Source: Parafrankia irregularis
GTDB taxonomy: Bacteria > Actinomycetota > Actinomycetes > Frankiales > Frankiaceae
Reading direction: 5' to 3'
DNA: 64,000 nucleotides
Assembly: GCF_001536285.1 (NCBI RefSeq)
Contig: NZ_FAOZ01000039.1
Location: 1 to 64,000, forward strand
In this document: positions 1 through 8,214 of the stretch, piece by piece
Layout of the letters: each line of letters opens with the position of its first letter
Position numbering within the stretch: position 1 is the stretch's first letter
Notes under the pieces: generated by a model
Told to the model about the DNA's origin: nothing
Database searches by the model: none
What the model saw: only the letters and a program-made list of their open reading frames with translations
Program-made: the position numbers and the translations under genes

Positions 1-207
1 CAGGCGCTGAGCGAACTCGCACCCCACCTACCCCCCGACCAACGCGGACCAGTCCTCGCCCAGGCACTGGAGTCGGCGTCAGTATCAAGCAGATCGACGG
101 TTCTCTCTACGATCTGCGCAGCCCTACGAGACCAACCCGACACGGCCAAATCAGTCGGCGTACACGTCGTGCCCGCAATACTCCGGATTCAACGCTGGTG
201 GCCCTAG
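1..207 (+). CDS. C-terminal end of a STAND/repeat-type protein (partial, runs off left edge)
   Basis: An open frame runs from the first base to a TAG stop at 205-207, so only about 68 residues of the C-terminus are visible. The start LSELAPHLPPDQRGPVLAQAL resembles the 'LAPHLP...LLPEALAAA' helical repeat units that end many actinobacterial and cyanobacterial STAND-type ATPases. That resemblance is from memory of the family and covers only one unit. The rest shows no known motif. It would belong to the mobile element that fills the first 16.4 kb, possibly as a further defence-like cargo gene. The catalytic part lies outside the window, so the assignment is tentative. Confidence 0.45.
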   Translation, partial: QALSELAPHLPPDQRGPVLAQALESASVSSRSTVLSTICAALRDQPDTAKSVGVHVVPAILRIQRWWP

Positions 208-451
208 AGTCAGGAGCTCGGGCGGTGGGAAATGGTCATCGCCCTCTATCGAACAGGTCGTAGCACTGCACGCAAGATGGCAGTGATCTTCTACACGGGC
301 GCTCCGGATGGTCTCACCAGCACGCCGATGGAAGTCCGACCGCCGCGTGCTGCCCGCAACTCCCACCACAGAGACCATGATCTCGGCGCGCTGCCCGAGC
401 ACCAGGCCAGAGTTCCTGGCCGACCGTCGTCGCGACGAGCGGACAGAAAGA

Positions 452-709
452 TCACTTATCGCCCCGCCATCCGGGACGGTTGAGGTCGAGCCAGCGCTCA
501 ACGTCGTCGCGGTGCCAGAGTCTCAGCTTCGGATGATCCAAGATCGGGTCCGGGAAGCCCTTCGTGGTCGCGACCCGCACGGCGTAGGCCCGCGAGACTC
601 GCTGCCGCTGGCGGGAGCCGCGCCCGATGAGGTCGCGTAGGGCGTCCACGTCGACAGCGTCGGCCAGCTCCGTCAGGGAAATCGTCTCCCGCTTCGGCCA
701 CGACTCCAT
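452..709 (-). CDS. excisionase/AlpA-like small DNA-binding protein
   Basis: This 85-residue protein has the layout of small actinobacterial excisionase-like helix-turn-helix proteins. An N-terminal helical part (ISLTELADAVDVDALRDL) is followed by SRAYAVRVATTKGFPDPI and LRLWHRDDVERWLDLNRPGW. The 'gFPdP...rlW...dVe.Wl..nRPGW' ending is characteristic of such proteins encoded on integrative elements. They usually help the integrase excise the element or regulate its transfer genes. There is no good Shine-Dalgarno sequence before the ATG, so the transcript may be leaderless. It lies about 15 kb from the integrase, which would be unusual for a dedicated Xis, so a regulator is also possible. Confidence 0.55.
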   Translation of the reverse strand: MESWPKRETISLTELADAVDVDALRDLIGRGSRQRQRVSRAYAVRVATTKGFPDPILDHPKLRLWHRDDVERWLDLNRPGWRGDK

Positions 710-900
710 GCGTGCGCACGCTAACGACTACGTTAGGTAACCCACGAGCATTGGTTATTCGAGGAGGTTACGCACGTCACCTACTCGCGGTACCCTTGCT
801 TCCCGGTCGACCACGACCTGGGGCCACATTGACGAACTCGCCCGAACGCTGCATGTCCGGGCGAGTTCTCGGCGATCGCCTTCACGGAAAGGATCACGCC

Positions 901-1311
901 GTGCCCCACAGTCAACCAGCAAGCAACCATCCCCGGACCGCACTCACGACCGCGCCCGATGCCATCCCTGCGAACACCCACGCACCTGGGTTCCTCGACG
1001 GGGACGGGGCCACACCGACAGATGTGCGGGTCCGCGAGACGGGAACAGGACCGTTCCGGTACGTCGTGGTCGAGGTGCCGGCCGGGGTGCATCCGGCGAC
1101 CCTGGCGACCGCGCTGCGCAGTCTGCCGATCGCCTGCGAGTTCGAGACCATGGCGGACATGTCCGGTACCCACTCCGGCGGCGAACTGCGCTTCAAGGTG
1201 CACGACGAACCCCGTAAGCCGAGCAAGCCTGGCAGTCGGGTGCTGCGGCTGGCCGATGACAGCCCCTTCACCGAGGTGCTGGGTTCCCACGGCGGGCATG
1301 AGGACCGGTGA
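901..1311 (+). CDS. hypothetical protein of the mobile element
   Basis: The product is 136 residues and I do not recognise it. The start chosen is a GTG at 901 because GGAAAGG lies eight bases upstream; an ATG at 712 in the same frame has no supporting ribosome site. The central part (VRVRETGTGPFRYVVVEVP and LATALRSLPIACEFE) looks like a compact alpha/beta fold. No membrane segment or cysteine cluster is present. Its stop overlaps the start of the next gene by four bases (GTGA), so the two are probably translated together as a small operon of the element. Confidence 0.5.
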   Translation: MPHSQPASNHPRTALTTAPDAIPANTHAPGFLDGDGATPTDVRVRETGTGPFRYVVVEVPAGVHPATLATALRSLPIACEFETMADMSGTHSGGELRFKVHDEPRKPSKPGSRVLRLADDSPFTEVLGSHGGHEDR

Positions 1312-1556
1312 GCGCGCGCATGGCGCTTCCAGTGACGGACGCCGCGCATCGGCTGCGGGCGGCGCGGCGGCGAGTAGCTGCGACCGTCGGCCGGCGCCCG
1401 CTGATCTTCGGCCTTGCCGTATTCGACGACGCGGGTGTGGTGGTCGAGGTGGCGAGTCCGTTCGGCAGTGAAACCGCGGCGCGGAAGTGGGCTGACGTGT
1501 TCGGCCTCGCGTCGTATCAGGTCTTGCCAGCTCGGATCGCGGGCGGTAGGCACTGA
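1308..1556 (+). CDS. small hypothetical protein, coupled to the gene before it
   Basis: An 82-residue product starts at a GTG that overlaps the preceding stop (GTGA), the classic arrangement for translational coupling. It is basic at the N-terminus (HRLRAARRRVAATVGRRP), followed by IFGLAVFDDAGVVVEVASPF, which looks like two beta strands. I do not recognise a family. Pairs of short genes like this are common accessory genes in actinobacterial integrative elements. The 223 bases between its stop and the next gene start hold the first two copies of the CACGTG palindrome. Confidence 0.5.
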   Translation: MSARMALPVTDAAHRLRAARRRVAATVGRRPLIFGLAVFDDAGVVVEVASPFGSETAARKWADVFGLASYQVLPARIAGGRH

Positions 1557-1716
1557 ACCCTGACCGTCTCGCCTGATGATCGGCCCTCCATCCTGCCGGG
1601 TGGGGGGCCGATTGCATGTCCGGGGTTGCTGCCGTGTTCCAGCCGGCCGGGGTGCGGGTGCGTGAGGTCGGCCGGCCGCTCGACGCCGCGGTCGCCCTTC
1701 CTGCCGGCGTCGACAC

Positions 1717-2729
1717 GGTCATCACGTGACGATCGATCCCGACCGGCCTACCATGTCTCGCATGGGCGATCGTCACGTGATGAACGACCCGGTTCCGGTG
1801 GATCGGCTGTGCGCGTGCGGCTGTGGCCGGACGTGTCCAGCCGCGCCGGCCGGTGGGGGTCGGGCGCCGCGGTACGCCTCCCGTGGCTGTCAGCAGCGCG
1901 CCTACCGGGTCCGCCAGGCTGCCCGTACCGCTCCCCCGGCAGATCCGGCGAGTGCGGCCGATCTGCTCGACGCGGTCCGCGCGCTGGCGGGAGTGCTCGA
2001 CGCCGGTGGCAGGCCCGACCATGAGTTGCTCGTGGCGGTGCGGGACGGCACCGCCACCCTGCTCGCCCGCGCCACGCCCACCGCGCCGGACGTCGACCCC
2101 GGCGCGTCACTCCCCCCGATGGTGTCTGCGTCCGACACGGCAATCGGCCACCGATCATCACGTGATGACCGTGTCCAGCAGTCCTGTGAGAACTCGACTG
2201 GCACCCCGTTGACCCCACTCGACGATCGTCACGTGACGATCAATCCCGGGCCGCCCGCACCCGATCTCGAGGTAGCCGGACCGCGTCCGCCTGGTTCCCG
2301 CCGACGGAAGGCGCGGCCGGTAGTGGTGCGGAGCAATGCCGGTGACGTGGCGCTGTCGGCCGAGCTGTCGGCGGCGGTCCGCGCCGTGGCCCACGCGGCG
2401 GACGGTGACGTACCCACGCTTCACCGCCTGGAGTCGTCGGACCCCGGCGGCGCTCAGGTCGTGTCCCTTGGCGGGGTGCGTCTCGGTGTCGTTCGGCCCG
2501 CTTACGGCCCCCAGCACGGGAAGGCGTGGGAGGCCCGCGACGTGATGGGCACCGTGGCGCGGACCTGGAAGGGCGGCCGTCTGAATATGACCCATCCTCG
2601 CCGCGGGACCGCGGTCGACGCACTCATCTTTCACCTTAGGAGTCTGGCCAGCCGGGCGGACCGTGCCTCTCTGCGTTCCCGATCCTCCCGGCCGGCCGGC
2701 ACCACACCACCGATCGTCACGTGATGATC
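1717..2729. repeat. five copies of an 18-bp CACGTG-centred palindrome
   Basis: Five near-identical palindromes with consensus GATCRTCACGTGAYGATC lie at 1717-1734, 1768-1785, 2153-2170, 2224-2241 and 2712-2729. The copy at 2224-2241 is a perfect 18-bp palindrome; the others differ at one to three outer positions. Two copies flank the start of the zinc-ribbon gene, two lie inside it and one covers its stop. I saw no further copies elsewhere in the 64 kb. Clustered long palindromes usually mark binding sites for a dimeric DNA-binding protein: an operator, a partition-like site, or an iteron-like site. The core CACGTG is shared with the bacterial parS site, but the flanks differ from it. Confidence 0.8.
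1780..2724 (+). CDS. zinc-ribbon-containing protein of the mobile element
   Basis: With the ATG at 1780 the product is 314 residues; ATGs at 1753 and 1765 are in frame and possible. The N-terminus has CACGCGRTC...YASRGCQQRAYRVRQ, the short zinc-binding knuckle followed by an Arg-rich helix seen at the N-terminus of many actinobacterial DNA-binding proteins. The middle is low-complexity and disordered. The C-terminal third (about residues 185-300) is more ordered, with DVALSAELSAAVRAVAHAAD and VRPAYGPQHGKAWEARDV. Two CACGTG palindromes fall inside the coding region and two flank the start, so this protein may bind the repeats itself. That link is inference. Confidence 0.55.
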   Translation: MNDPVPVDRLCACGCGRTCPAAPAGGGRAPRYASRGCQQRAYRVRQAARTAPPADPASAADLLDAVRALAGVLDAGGRPDHELLVAVRDGTATLLARATPTAPDVDPGASLPPMVSASDTAIGHRSSRDDRVQQSCENSTGTPLTPLDDRHVTINPGPPAPDLEVAGPRPPGSRRRKARPVVVRSNAGDVALSAELSAAVRAVAHAADGDVPTLHRLESSDPGGAQVVSLGGVRLGVVRPAYGPQHGKAWEARDVMGTVARTWKGGRLNMTHPRRGTAVDALIFHLRSLASRADRASLRSRSSRPAGTTPPIVT

Positions 2730-2836
2730 GTCCGCCAAGTCGGAAGCAGCTGTCTCGCCCGCACACCGGCGTGATCGAACCACCGGGCGGTCCTGCCGCC
2801 ATTCGGGTACAAGACCGCCTGGTCTGTCTGGCCTGG

Positions 2837-3124
2837 TCACGGGTCGGACGGGGTTTTCTGTTTCGGTGCGGCGCGGCTCCTGCGGCGTGCCTGCGCCGAT
2901 CGCAGAGCAAGCGAGGAGAAGTAGGCCCGGCGGGCGTTCTCGGCGCGGCGGGCACGTTCCGCCGGCGGGAGCGTGCCGTCCGGGTCGACCTGCCGGTCGA
3001 AGCGGTCCAGGAACGCGGCGCGACCGCGGGCGGTGCGTGCGGCCCGGTCGTGGGTGTTCGCCCACGACGCATGCGCGGCGATCCGGGCGATGAGGGCTCT
3101 GTCCTCGGGGCGGCTGGCGGACAT
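2837..3124 (-). CDS. conserved small Arg-rich protein of actinobacterial integrative elements
   Basis: This is a 95-residue protein. The ATG at 3124 follows a strong ribosome site (GAGGAG, six bases away). The core PEDRALIARIAAHASWANTH, then RAAFLDRFDRQVDPDG, then LPPAERARRAENARRAYF is a pattern I recognise from many small hypothetical proteins of actinobacterial mobile elements and plasmids. Its function is unknown. It is helical and very basic at the C-terminus (RSAQARRRSR), so nucleic-acid binding is plausible. It lies just downstream of the DUF2637 gene on the same strand and is likely in the same transcript. Confidence 0.65.
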   Translation of the reverse strand: MSASRPEDRALIARIAAHASWANTHDRAARTARGRAAFLDRFDRQVDPDGTLPPAERARRAENARRAYFSSLALRSAQARRRSRAAPKQKTPSDP

Positions 3125-3182
3125 GGCTGGCTCCTCGACGGTCCTGTGGTGGTCCTGAGCGAGACGGGACAGGCGGGCCAGG

Positions 3183-3918
3183 TTAGAGAGCGGGCGGGCC
3201 GGCCACGGGGTGCTGTTGCGGCTGGCCGGATGGTCCGCGGACCGCGGCGAGCAGGACAGCGGCCCGGTCGGTGGAGCAGCGGTGTCCGCGTTGGCGGACA
3301 CCGCGGGCGAGTGCGGTCCGGGTGACCGGTTGGCCCTGCCGGGTCAGCTTGGGCCGGGTGGGCCGGGTGGGCCGGTCGGGTCGCTTTGAGCCCGGCGACC
3401 AGGCCGAACGCGGCGACCGGCCACAGCGCCATCGTGGGCACCCAGGAACCGGGTGTTCCGGTAAGCGCTTCGGGTCCGGCGGCGGTGAGGTTCGCCGCGC
3501 CGGACATCCCGACCCCGGCAATCAGGGTGGTGACGGGCCAGCGGATCGGGGTGCCGCTGTGGCGGCGGTGGCGGATTTCGATGATGGACGCCAGTGCCAT
3601 CAGCTCGACGGACACGGCGATGAGCCAGGCGGCCCAGTCGGGTTGTCCAGCCCAGGCGGCGACGTCGTGGACGTGGACGAACGCGACGCAGAACACGCCC
3701 ACCGCGAGCAGCATCGGCAGCGCCGTGCCGAGGAGGTGTTCCGCGCGTCCCTGCCGCGCGGGTGCCCGTCCGGCGGGGTCGGGGCCGTCGCTCCCGTCAT
3801 GACGATGTTCTTCCTGACCTCGGGTGTCGGTGGGGGCGGTCGCGACCGGGCCCGGTGTGTCGCGGCTGGTCGTTTCGGCGGTGATGTCGGATTCTCCCTT
3901 CGGTGGTTCAGGCGGCAT
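3183..3918 (-). pseudogene. DUF2637 (SpdB-like) membrane protein gene, apparently frameshifted
   Basis: From the ATG at 3918 the frame encodes an N-terminal polar region and then several membrane segments typical of DUF2637: LLGTALPMLLAVGVFCVAFV, WLIAVSVELMALASIIEIRH (the family's conserved Glu-rich helix) and a last segment ending VAAFGLVAGLKATRP. At about 3345-3375, over a 9-bp GC-rich tandem repeat, the family-like sequence moves to another frame. There QPVTRTALARGVRQRGHRCS and DRAAVLLAAVRG give the C-terminal helix-turn-helix expected of DUF2637 proteins, stopping at 3183. The original frame continues without family resemblance. This is either a disabling frameshift, a sequencing error or a recoding site. 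SpdB-like proteins take part in spreading of conjugative elements. Confidence 0.65.
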
Positions 3919-4794
3919 GAGTGAGAGATTCGGGGAGTGCGACGCAGGAGATAATCGCGGCGGCGAGAGCGGGTGGGACGGCGTTCCCGGCCTGCCGTTC
4001 TCGACTGCTGACGGTTCCCTGCCACGGATAGTCGGCGGGGAAGGACTGCAACACGCCAAACTCGGCGGCGGTGGGATGATGTTTAGGCCCTACCCATCGG
4101 CCGTTTTCCAGGGCGGCGCGCAGAGTACGGCGGACGAATGTTCCGCCCCAGGCGTTTCCACGGGTGGTGACGGTGTATGCCGGCCGGTCGGTCAATCCAC
4201 GGCCGATGGCGTCGGCCATGCTGCGCCGCGGCCTGAGCGGTGGGGCGAATCGCGCGTCATTCGGACGGTGGCGGGTATGGGTCGGCTGCGGTGCTTTGAC
4301 AATTTCTCTGGTGCGGGAGGCCAGGAGAAAGGCACGGCGGCGGGTTTGGGGCACGCCGTATTCCTCGGCGGACAGGATCCCGACCCAGGTCGCGTAGCCG
4401 GTGCGTCGCAGTTCGTAGGCGAATCGTTCCCAGATCGGCAACACGGCGGGAACCTCTTCCATGGCTATCCAGGCCGGCCGCAGTGACCGGGCGAAGCGCA
4501 TGGGCTGGTGGATAAGCCTGCCGCGCGGATCGGCGAGCCACATTCCTTTCCGGCGGCACTGAACGGCTGGCAGGGCGGAGACGCTATGAGTCCGGTTATC
4601 CCGGAGAAGTCCTCGGGCCGGAGTTTCTCGACGTCGCTTTCGATGGTGGGTAGACCCGCTGCGCGGCGAGTTTCGCATGCCATTCGGTCCCATTCGACGC
4701 CAATTTCGGTGAGACCGAGTTGTGTGCAGGCCAGGGACCATCCGCCGGGGCCGTTGTGTCGGCAGACGGTGTGTCCCGCGCAGGTCGTGTCGCT
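3908..4794 (-). pseudogene. C5 cytosine DNA methyltransferase, decayed
   Basis: The gene is broken into pieces on the minus strand. One frame (ending near 4465) carries motif I (NGPGGWSLACTQLG, then GVEWDRMAC) and the catalytic motif IV ASPPCQPFSAAGKE with its PCQ cysteine. A TAG at 4795-4797 lies in frame just upstream of motif I and there is no start codon between them. The second frame, from about 4550 to 3908, carries DPRGRLIHQPMRFARSLRP, MEEVP, YGVPQTRRRAFLLAS and the C-terminal EFGVLQSFPADYPWQG with RQAGNAVPP. About 30 residues normally found after motif IV are missing at the junction. The order matches phage and ICE-type C5 methyltransferases. With a nonsense codon, a frameshift and a deletion it is almost certainly inactive. 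Its end overlaps the DUF2637 start by 11 bases. Confidence 0.8.
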
Positions 4795-4916
4795 CTACGG
4801 GAGGCCCGACGGTGGTCGGTGTGTCGCCTCTCTGCGCATCAGCGTGTTCCTTTGCGGAGCCTGGCATGTGACTGACGTCACGGCATGTGGTGCCCGGGGC
4901 ACGATTACCTCTCGAC

Positions 4917-5528
4917 CTATCCCTGCCCGAGGAATGCCCGCAGATCGGCAGCGAGCGCCGTCATCTCCTCGCCGCCCTCGACCACGGTCGACACGGTGCA
5001 CTCCCAGCCGTTGTTGAAGACATCAGCCCGGAGCGTCCAGCTCACGCGCACGTGACCACCACGGTTGAAGGTGGCAGCGACAACAAGGTGGTTGTTCGTC
5101 CAGACCCTCTCGCCGTCCCAACCGCGGAAGTCCTGCGCGAGGCCGTCGAAGAAGTCGTCCAGCTTGTCCCAGACCGTCACCCCGACGGTCTCGACGCGGG
5201 CCTGCACACCGGCATCCGCGGCCTCGACTCCGAAGACAACGTGGTACTCGTCTTCCCTCGCCCAGTCGAACAGTCGTACCCGCGCATCCGGCGAACCCGC
5301 TGCTCCGCGAACGTCAAGCTCAACCCGGCCAGAACCCACCTCGATCAGACTCACGCCCGAAGGATACGCATGCAGCCGCAGCATGTCGGCCGTCGGCGTA
5401 CTCGCGAATGTGCAGAGCCGAGTAGGTACGAACCTGCAGAACAAGGCAGGCACCTGAAGACCGTTGCCGCCGTTCGAGATGACGGGGGTGTGCCCCGGAG
5501 CGGCGAAGAGATCGAGCACGGTCGACAT
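4917..5528 (-). CDS. hypothetical protein, DUF6228-like
   Basis: A 203-residue product starts at the ATG at 5528, which follows AGGAGA by about nine bases. The second half (FFDGLAQDFRGWDGERVW, LVVAATFNRGGHVRVSWTLR and STVVEGGEEMTALAADLRAF) reads like the beta-rich immunity-type proteins of the DUF6228 class, with a terminal helix. I recall the family only loosely, so the label is tentative. No signal peptide or membrane segment is visible. It sits alone on the minus strand, upstream of the decayed methyltransferase, and may be an accessory gene of the element. Confidence 0.5.
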   Translation of the reverse strand: MSTVLDLFAAPGHTPVISNGGNGLQVPALFCRFVPTRLCTFASTPTADMLRLHAYPSGVSLIEVGSGRVELDVRGAAGSPDARVRLFDWAREDEYHVVFGVEAADAGVQARVETVGVTVWDKLDDFFDGLAQDFRGWDGERVWTNNHLVVAATFNRGGHVRVSWTLRADVFNNGWECTVSTVVEGGEEMTALAADLRAFLGQG

Positions 5529-5915
5529 GTCCGCTGTCTCCTGTTCAGGAAAACAAGCATGATCGATGGGAAAGTAAGCTGAATCCCGCTGCTCGGCGGC
5601 CGGGAGAACAGTCACCGGGCGCGCTCGGTGGCACGGGATATTCGCTTTTCGTGGGCCCTTTGGCTGCCCGATGACGTCCGATGCGGCCGGGCGGCGGACC
5701 TACGGGACAGTCACGTTGCGTGTCTGGTTCTGGCTTGGTCCGCCCGGCAAGGTCGGCGCCCCGGGAGAGGGCCACCAACCCCTGGTTTCGGGGGTTTTCG
5801 CGTGTCCGCGACCCGGGCCGCTTACAAACGTTCTCGCAGCTCAGCGGATGTTTGTGCCGCTTACAGGGGGTGCTTGCGCAAGCGGGGAGGCCGCTTGCGC
5901 AAGCACCGTCCCGAC
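5529..5915. other. 387-base gap between the DUF6228-like and FtsK-like genes
   Basis: I see no convincing gene here. Short open frames on the plus strand show no family resemblance. The gap holds the 17-bp perfect inverted repeat at 5869-5907. It also has two CCGCTTACA direct repeats (about 5818 and 5857) and an ACAAAC/GTTTGT inverted pair at 5824-5829 and 5850-5855. The density of short repeats just after the translocase gene is what one expects of a terminator or a transfer-related site. Confidence 0.5.
5869..5907. repeat. perfect 17-bp inverted repeat after the FtsK/TraB-like gene
   Basis: The arms GGTGCTTGCGCAAGCGG (5869-5885) and its exact complement (5891-5907) flank a 5-base loop, GGAGG. 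Each arm itself contains the palindrome GCTTGCGCAAGC. It starts nine bases after the translocase stop on the minus strand and has no U-tract. It could be a terminator. Because each arm is itself palindromic and sits beside a DNA translocase gene, it could instead be a protein-binding site such as a transfer recognition site. Confidence 0.75.
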
Positions 5916-8132
5916 CTAGCCGAGACCCCTGTTTCGGTCACGTTCCGCCACCACATCGGCGACGTCGCGACGGATGATCCCGCGCCGGTTGACGACTTTC
6001 CCGCGTATCCGGCGGCTGATCTGACTCGTGTCGATCCCGTACGGCTTCAACACCACCGCGAGTTGTTCCGGCCCCCACCCGCCATACAGGTCCGGGCGTA
6101 GCTCGGTGAGCCGGGTGACTACGGTTTCCGACCACACCTTGTTCTCGCTCTCGGGTATCACGGCGAGAATGTCGTCGAGCAGCGACAGAGCGGCCGGTTC
6201 CGCCGCGGCGATCTCTCGCGGCGCATGCTCGGCGAGCCTGCCCGCGGCGATCCGTGCGGCGCGTGCCCGGTCCGCTATCTGCTCGGCGGTGGGGGTGTCG
6301 ATGTAGGCGGCGCGGACAATCATCGGCTCATCGGTCGCGCCGACGAGGTAGCCGATTCCTTTGTCCGATGGCCGGAGCGTGCTGGCCTGGATCCCGTTCT
6401 TGTACATCGACGTGCCGAGAATCATGTCGTTCTCGACCTGCCCCATCACCCGCAGACAGAACCGGATAGAGACGTTCGACGAAACCCCGGCGGGCAGCGA
6501 CGCCGCGTCCGGCCGCTGGGTGGCCAGGATCAGAATCACGCCGAGCGCCCGGCCGAGTTTGATGACCGCGGTGACGAGTTCTCCTGCTTCCTTACCGTAG
6601 ACCGGGTGGGAGAACAGGTTCTGACACTCGTCGATGATCGCGACCAGCGGGTGCAGGCCCTGGGAACGCAGACCGGCGATCTGGCGGGTTACTTTCCCGT
6701 CCGGGCACAGATCCTTCGGCAGGCGGCGGATAGCCTCGGCCCGGCGGCCGATATCGGCCCGTAGGTCCCGCAACGCGACGAGGGTCGCTTCGGTGGTGGC
6801 GTCGTCGAGACCGGTGGCGTAACGGGCCGCGAACTTCTCCGCCGCGTCCAGATCGGCCGTGCCTTTGCGGTTGAACACCCACAGCTCACAGGTGGGATCC
6901 AGCCCGCAGCCGAGCATAAGCACCCGCACTGCCGATGTTTTCCCGGCACCTGGAAGCGACCCGACGAGCACGTTGTTTTCCACCAGTGAGACCGACACCG
7001 GCCGGCCGCGCGGGTCCGTCCCGAACGGCAGCGGGGCGAACATGTCGACCAGGCCGCGTTTCGCCAGCGGCCACGGTGGCGGCGGTGCCTGGGACATGTC
7101 CTGATCCCCCACCCAGAGGATCAGTCGGCCGGCGTGCGCGTCGTGCCCGGCTTCAGGCCAGACACAGCCGCTCGGGCGACGCAGACCGGACGCGAGCCGT
7201 TCGCGGCGTTCCAGGATGTCGGAGACGGTCACGCCGTAGGGCAGGTCGACCTCGGCGCGCCAGCCGGGACCGTCACGCATGATCGGGGACGGGAACGTGA
7301 TCCCGCCGCCTTCACGGCGCGCCCGGTTGATCTCGCCGATGCCGAGAGCGCCGAGAGCGCGGGTGACGACGTCGGCGGTGAGGCGGCCGACCTTGGTGGG
7401 GACTACCGCAGGGCTCATCAACGGCTGGTCCGCCGGCGCCCCCACCACCCCCAGGACGGCGACCACAACACCGAGAACCGTCAGATGCACACCGGACGGA
7501 GCGGCGACCCACCACCACACCGCCAGCACCAACGCGGGAAGGCCGACCAAAGCAGCCAGGATCGCCCGGGTACGGGTGCGGGTGTCGTGGAGACGGGCGA
7601 GCCTCAGATAGGTGCCGGCGTCTTCCTGGCGGATCGCCGCGGCGATGACCGGCCGGGCGTCGCGGTCGACCAGCCAGCCCACGGCGTCGGCGGCGACCCG
7701 GCCCGCTCCCCGCGGCGCGCGGATCGCCAGCCGGCCGGCGTACAGCGGCAGACGCACCGCGTGGTACGCAGCGGTGTAGGAGAAGTGCCCGGCCGCCCAC
7801 CGGGTAGCGACCCCCAACGCGGCCCACGACCGCAACCACGACGGGACGATCGGCCGTCGGGTACCCGGCCGCGGTTCCAACAACCGGCGCCGCGGCCCGG
7901 CAGGTGGATCGACCGGCACCATCAGCGCTCCGTCGACCTCGACCCCCACGGCCGGTGCGGGCACCACCGGCGCCGCGGGGATGGGGAGACGGTCGGCAGG
8001 CAAGTAGCGCTCCAGCTCGGCGCGGACCGCGACGAGGTCGGGCACCCACCCGCTCGACGGACCGTCGCCCGCCGGATCGGCCGGGGGTGTGATGGCGGGA
8101 TCGTCGGGTGGCGGGGGGCTGTGCTCGGTCAT
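5916..8132 (-). CDS. FtsK/SpoIIIE-type DNA translocase (TraB-like) of the conjugative element
   Basis: The product is 738 residues. A Pro-rich N-terminus is followed by a membrane region at about residues 188-232 (ILAALVGLPALVLAVWWWVA then LTVLGVVVAVLGVVG). The RecA-like motor follows, with Walker A GSLPGAGKTS (391-400) and Walker B LVAIIDECQ (D501/E502). ILILATQRPDAASLPAGVSS and the DMILGTSMYKNG region are typical FtsK-family motor sequences. The C-terminus (WGPEQLAVVLKPYGIDTSQI, then RIRGKVVNRRGI) looks like a winged helix that would select DNA. In actinobacterial integrative elements one such protein moves double-stranded DNA between mycelial cells. It is the last gene of a minus-strand run of small membrane-protein genes, with GGAAGG before the ATG. 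Confidence 0.88.
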   Translation of the reverse strand: MTEHSPPPPDDPAITPPADPAGDGPSSGWVPDLVAVRAELERYLPADRLPIPAAPVVPAPAVGVEVDGALMVPVDPPAGPRRRLLEPRPGTRRPIVPSWLRSWAALGVATRWAAGHFSYTAAYHAVRLPLYAGRLAIRAPRGAGRVAADAVGWLVDRDARPVIAAAIRQEDAGTYLRLARLHDTRTRTRAILAALVGLPALVLAVWWWVAAPSGVHLTVLGVVVAVLGVVGAPADQPLMSPAVVPTKVGRLTADVVTRALGALGIGEINRARREGGGITFPSPIMRDGPGWRAEVDLPYGVTVSDILERRERLASGLRRPSGCVWPEAGHDAHAGRLILWVGDQDMSQAPPPPWPLAKRGLVDMFAPLPFGTDPRGRPVSVSLVENNVLVGSLPGAGKTSAVRVLMLGCGLDPTCELWVFNRKGTADLDAAEKFAARYATGLDDATTEATLVALRDLRADIGRRAEAIRRLPKDLCPDGKVTRQIAGLRSQGLHPLVAIIDECQNLFSHPVYGKEAGELVTAVIKLGRALGVILILATQRPDAASLPAGVSSNVSIRFCLRVMGQVENDMILGTSMYKNGIQASTLRPSDKGIGYLVGATDEPMIVRAAYIDTPTAEQIADRARAARIAAGRLAEHAPREIAAAEPAALSLLDDILAVIPESENKVWSETVVTRLTELRPDLYGGWGPEQLAVVLKPYGIDTSQISRRIRGKVVNRRGIIRRDVADVVAERDRNRGLG

Positions 8133-8214
8133 GATGGGGTTCCCTTCCTTCGAGGGTGGGGGCCCGGGGCGCGGTGTCTGTCTTGGCGGTCAGGAACCGC
8201 GCCCCGGGGCGAAC

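Noticed and set aside
781-2022. 413-codon open frame on the minus strand
   Set aside because: It is Arg/Pro-rich without family features and runs antisense across three better-supported genes; typical of shadow frames at this GC content.
1717-2729. CACGTG palindromes as true parS sites
   Set aside because: The core matches, but the flanking bases are GATCGT/ACGATC rather than the conserved TGTTT/AAACA of bacterial parS, so ordinary chromosomal ParB sites are unlikely.
2158-3182. Continuation of the DUF2637 frame far beyond its membrane part
   Set aside because: After the tandem repeat the sequence is Arg/Pro/Thr-rich and antisense-like, and it overlaps the well-supported gene at 2837-3124. 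The family C-terminus is found in another frame.
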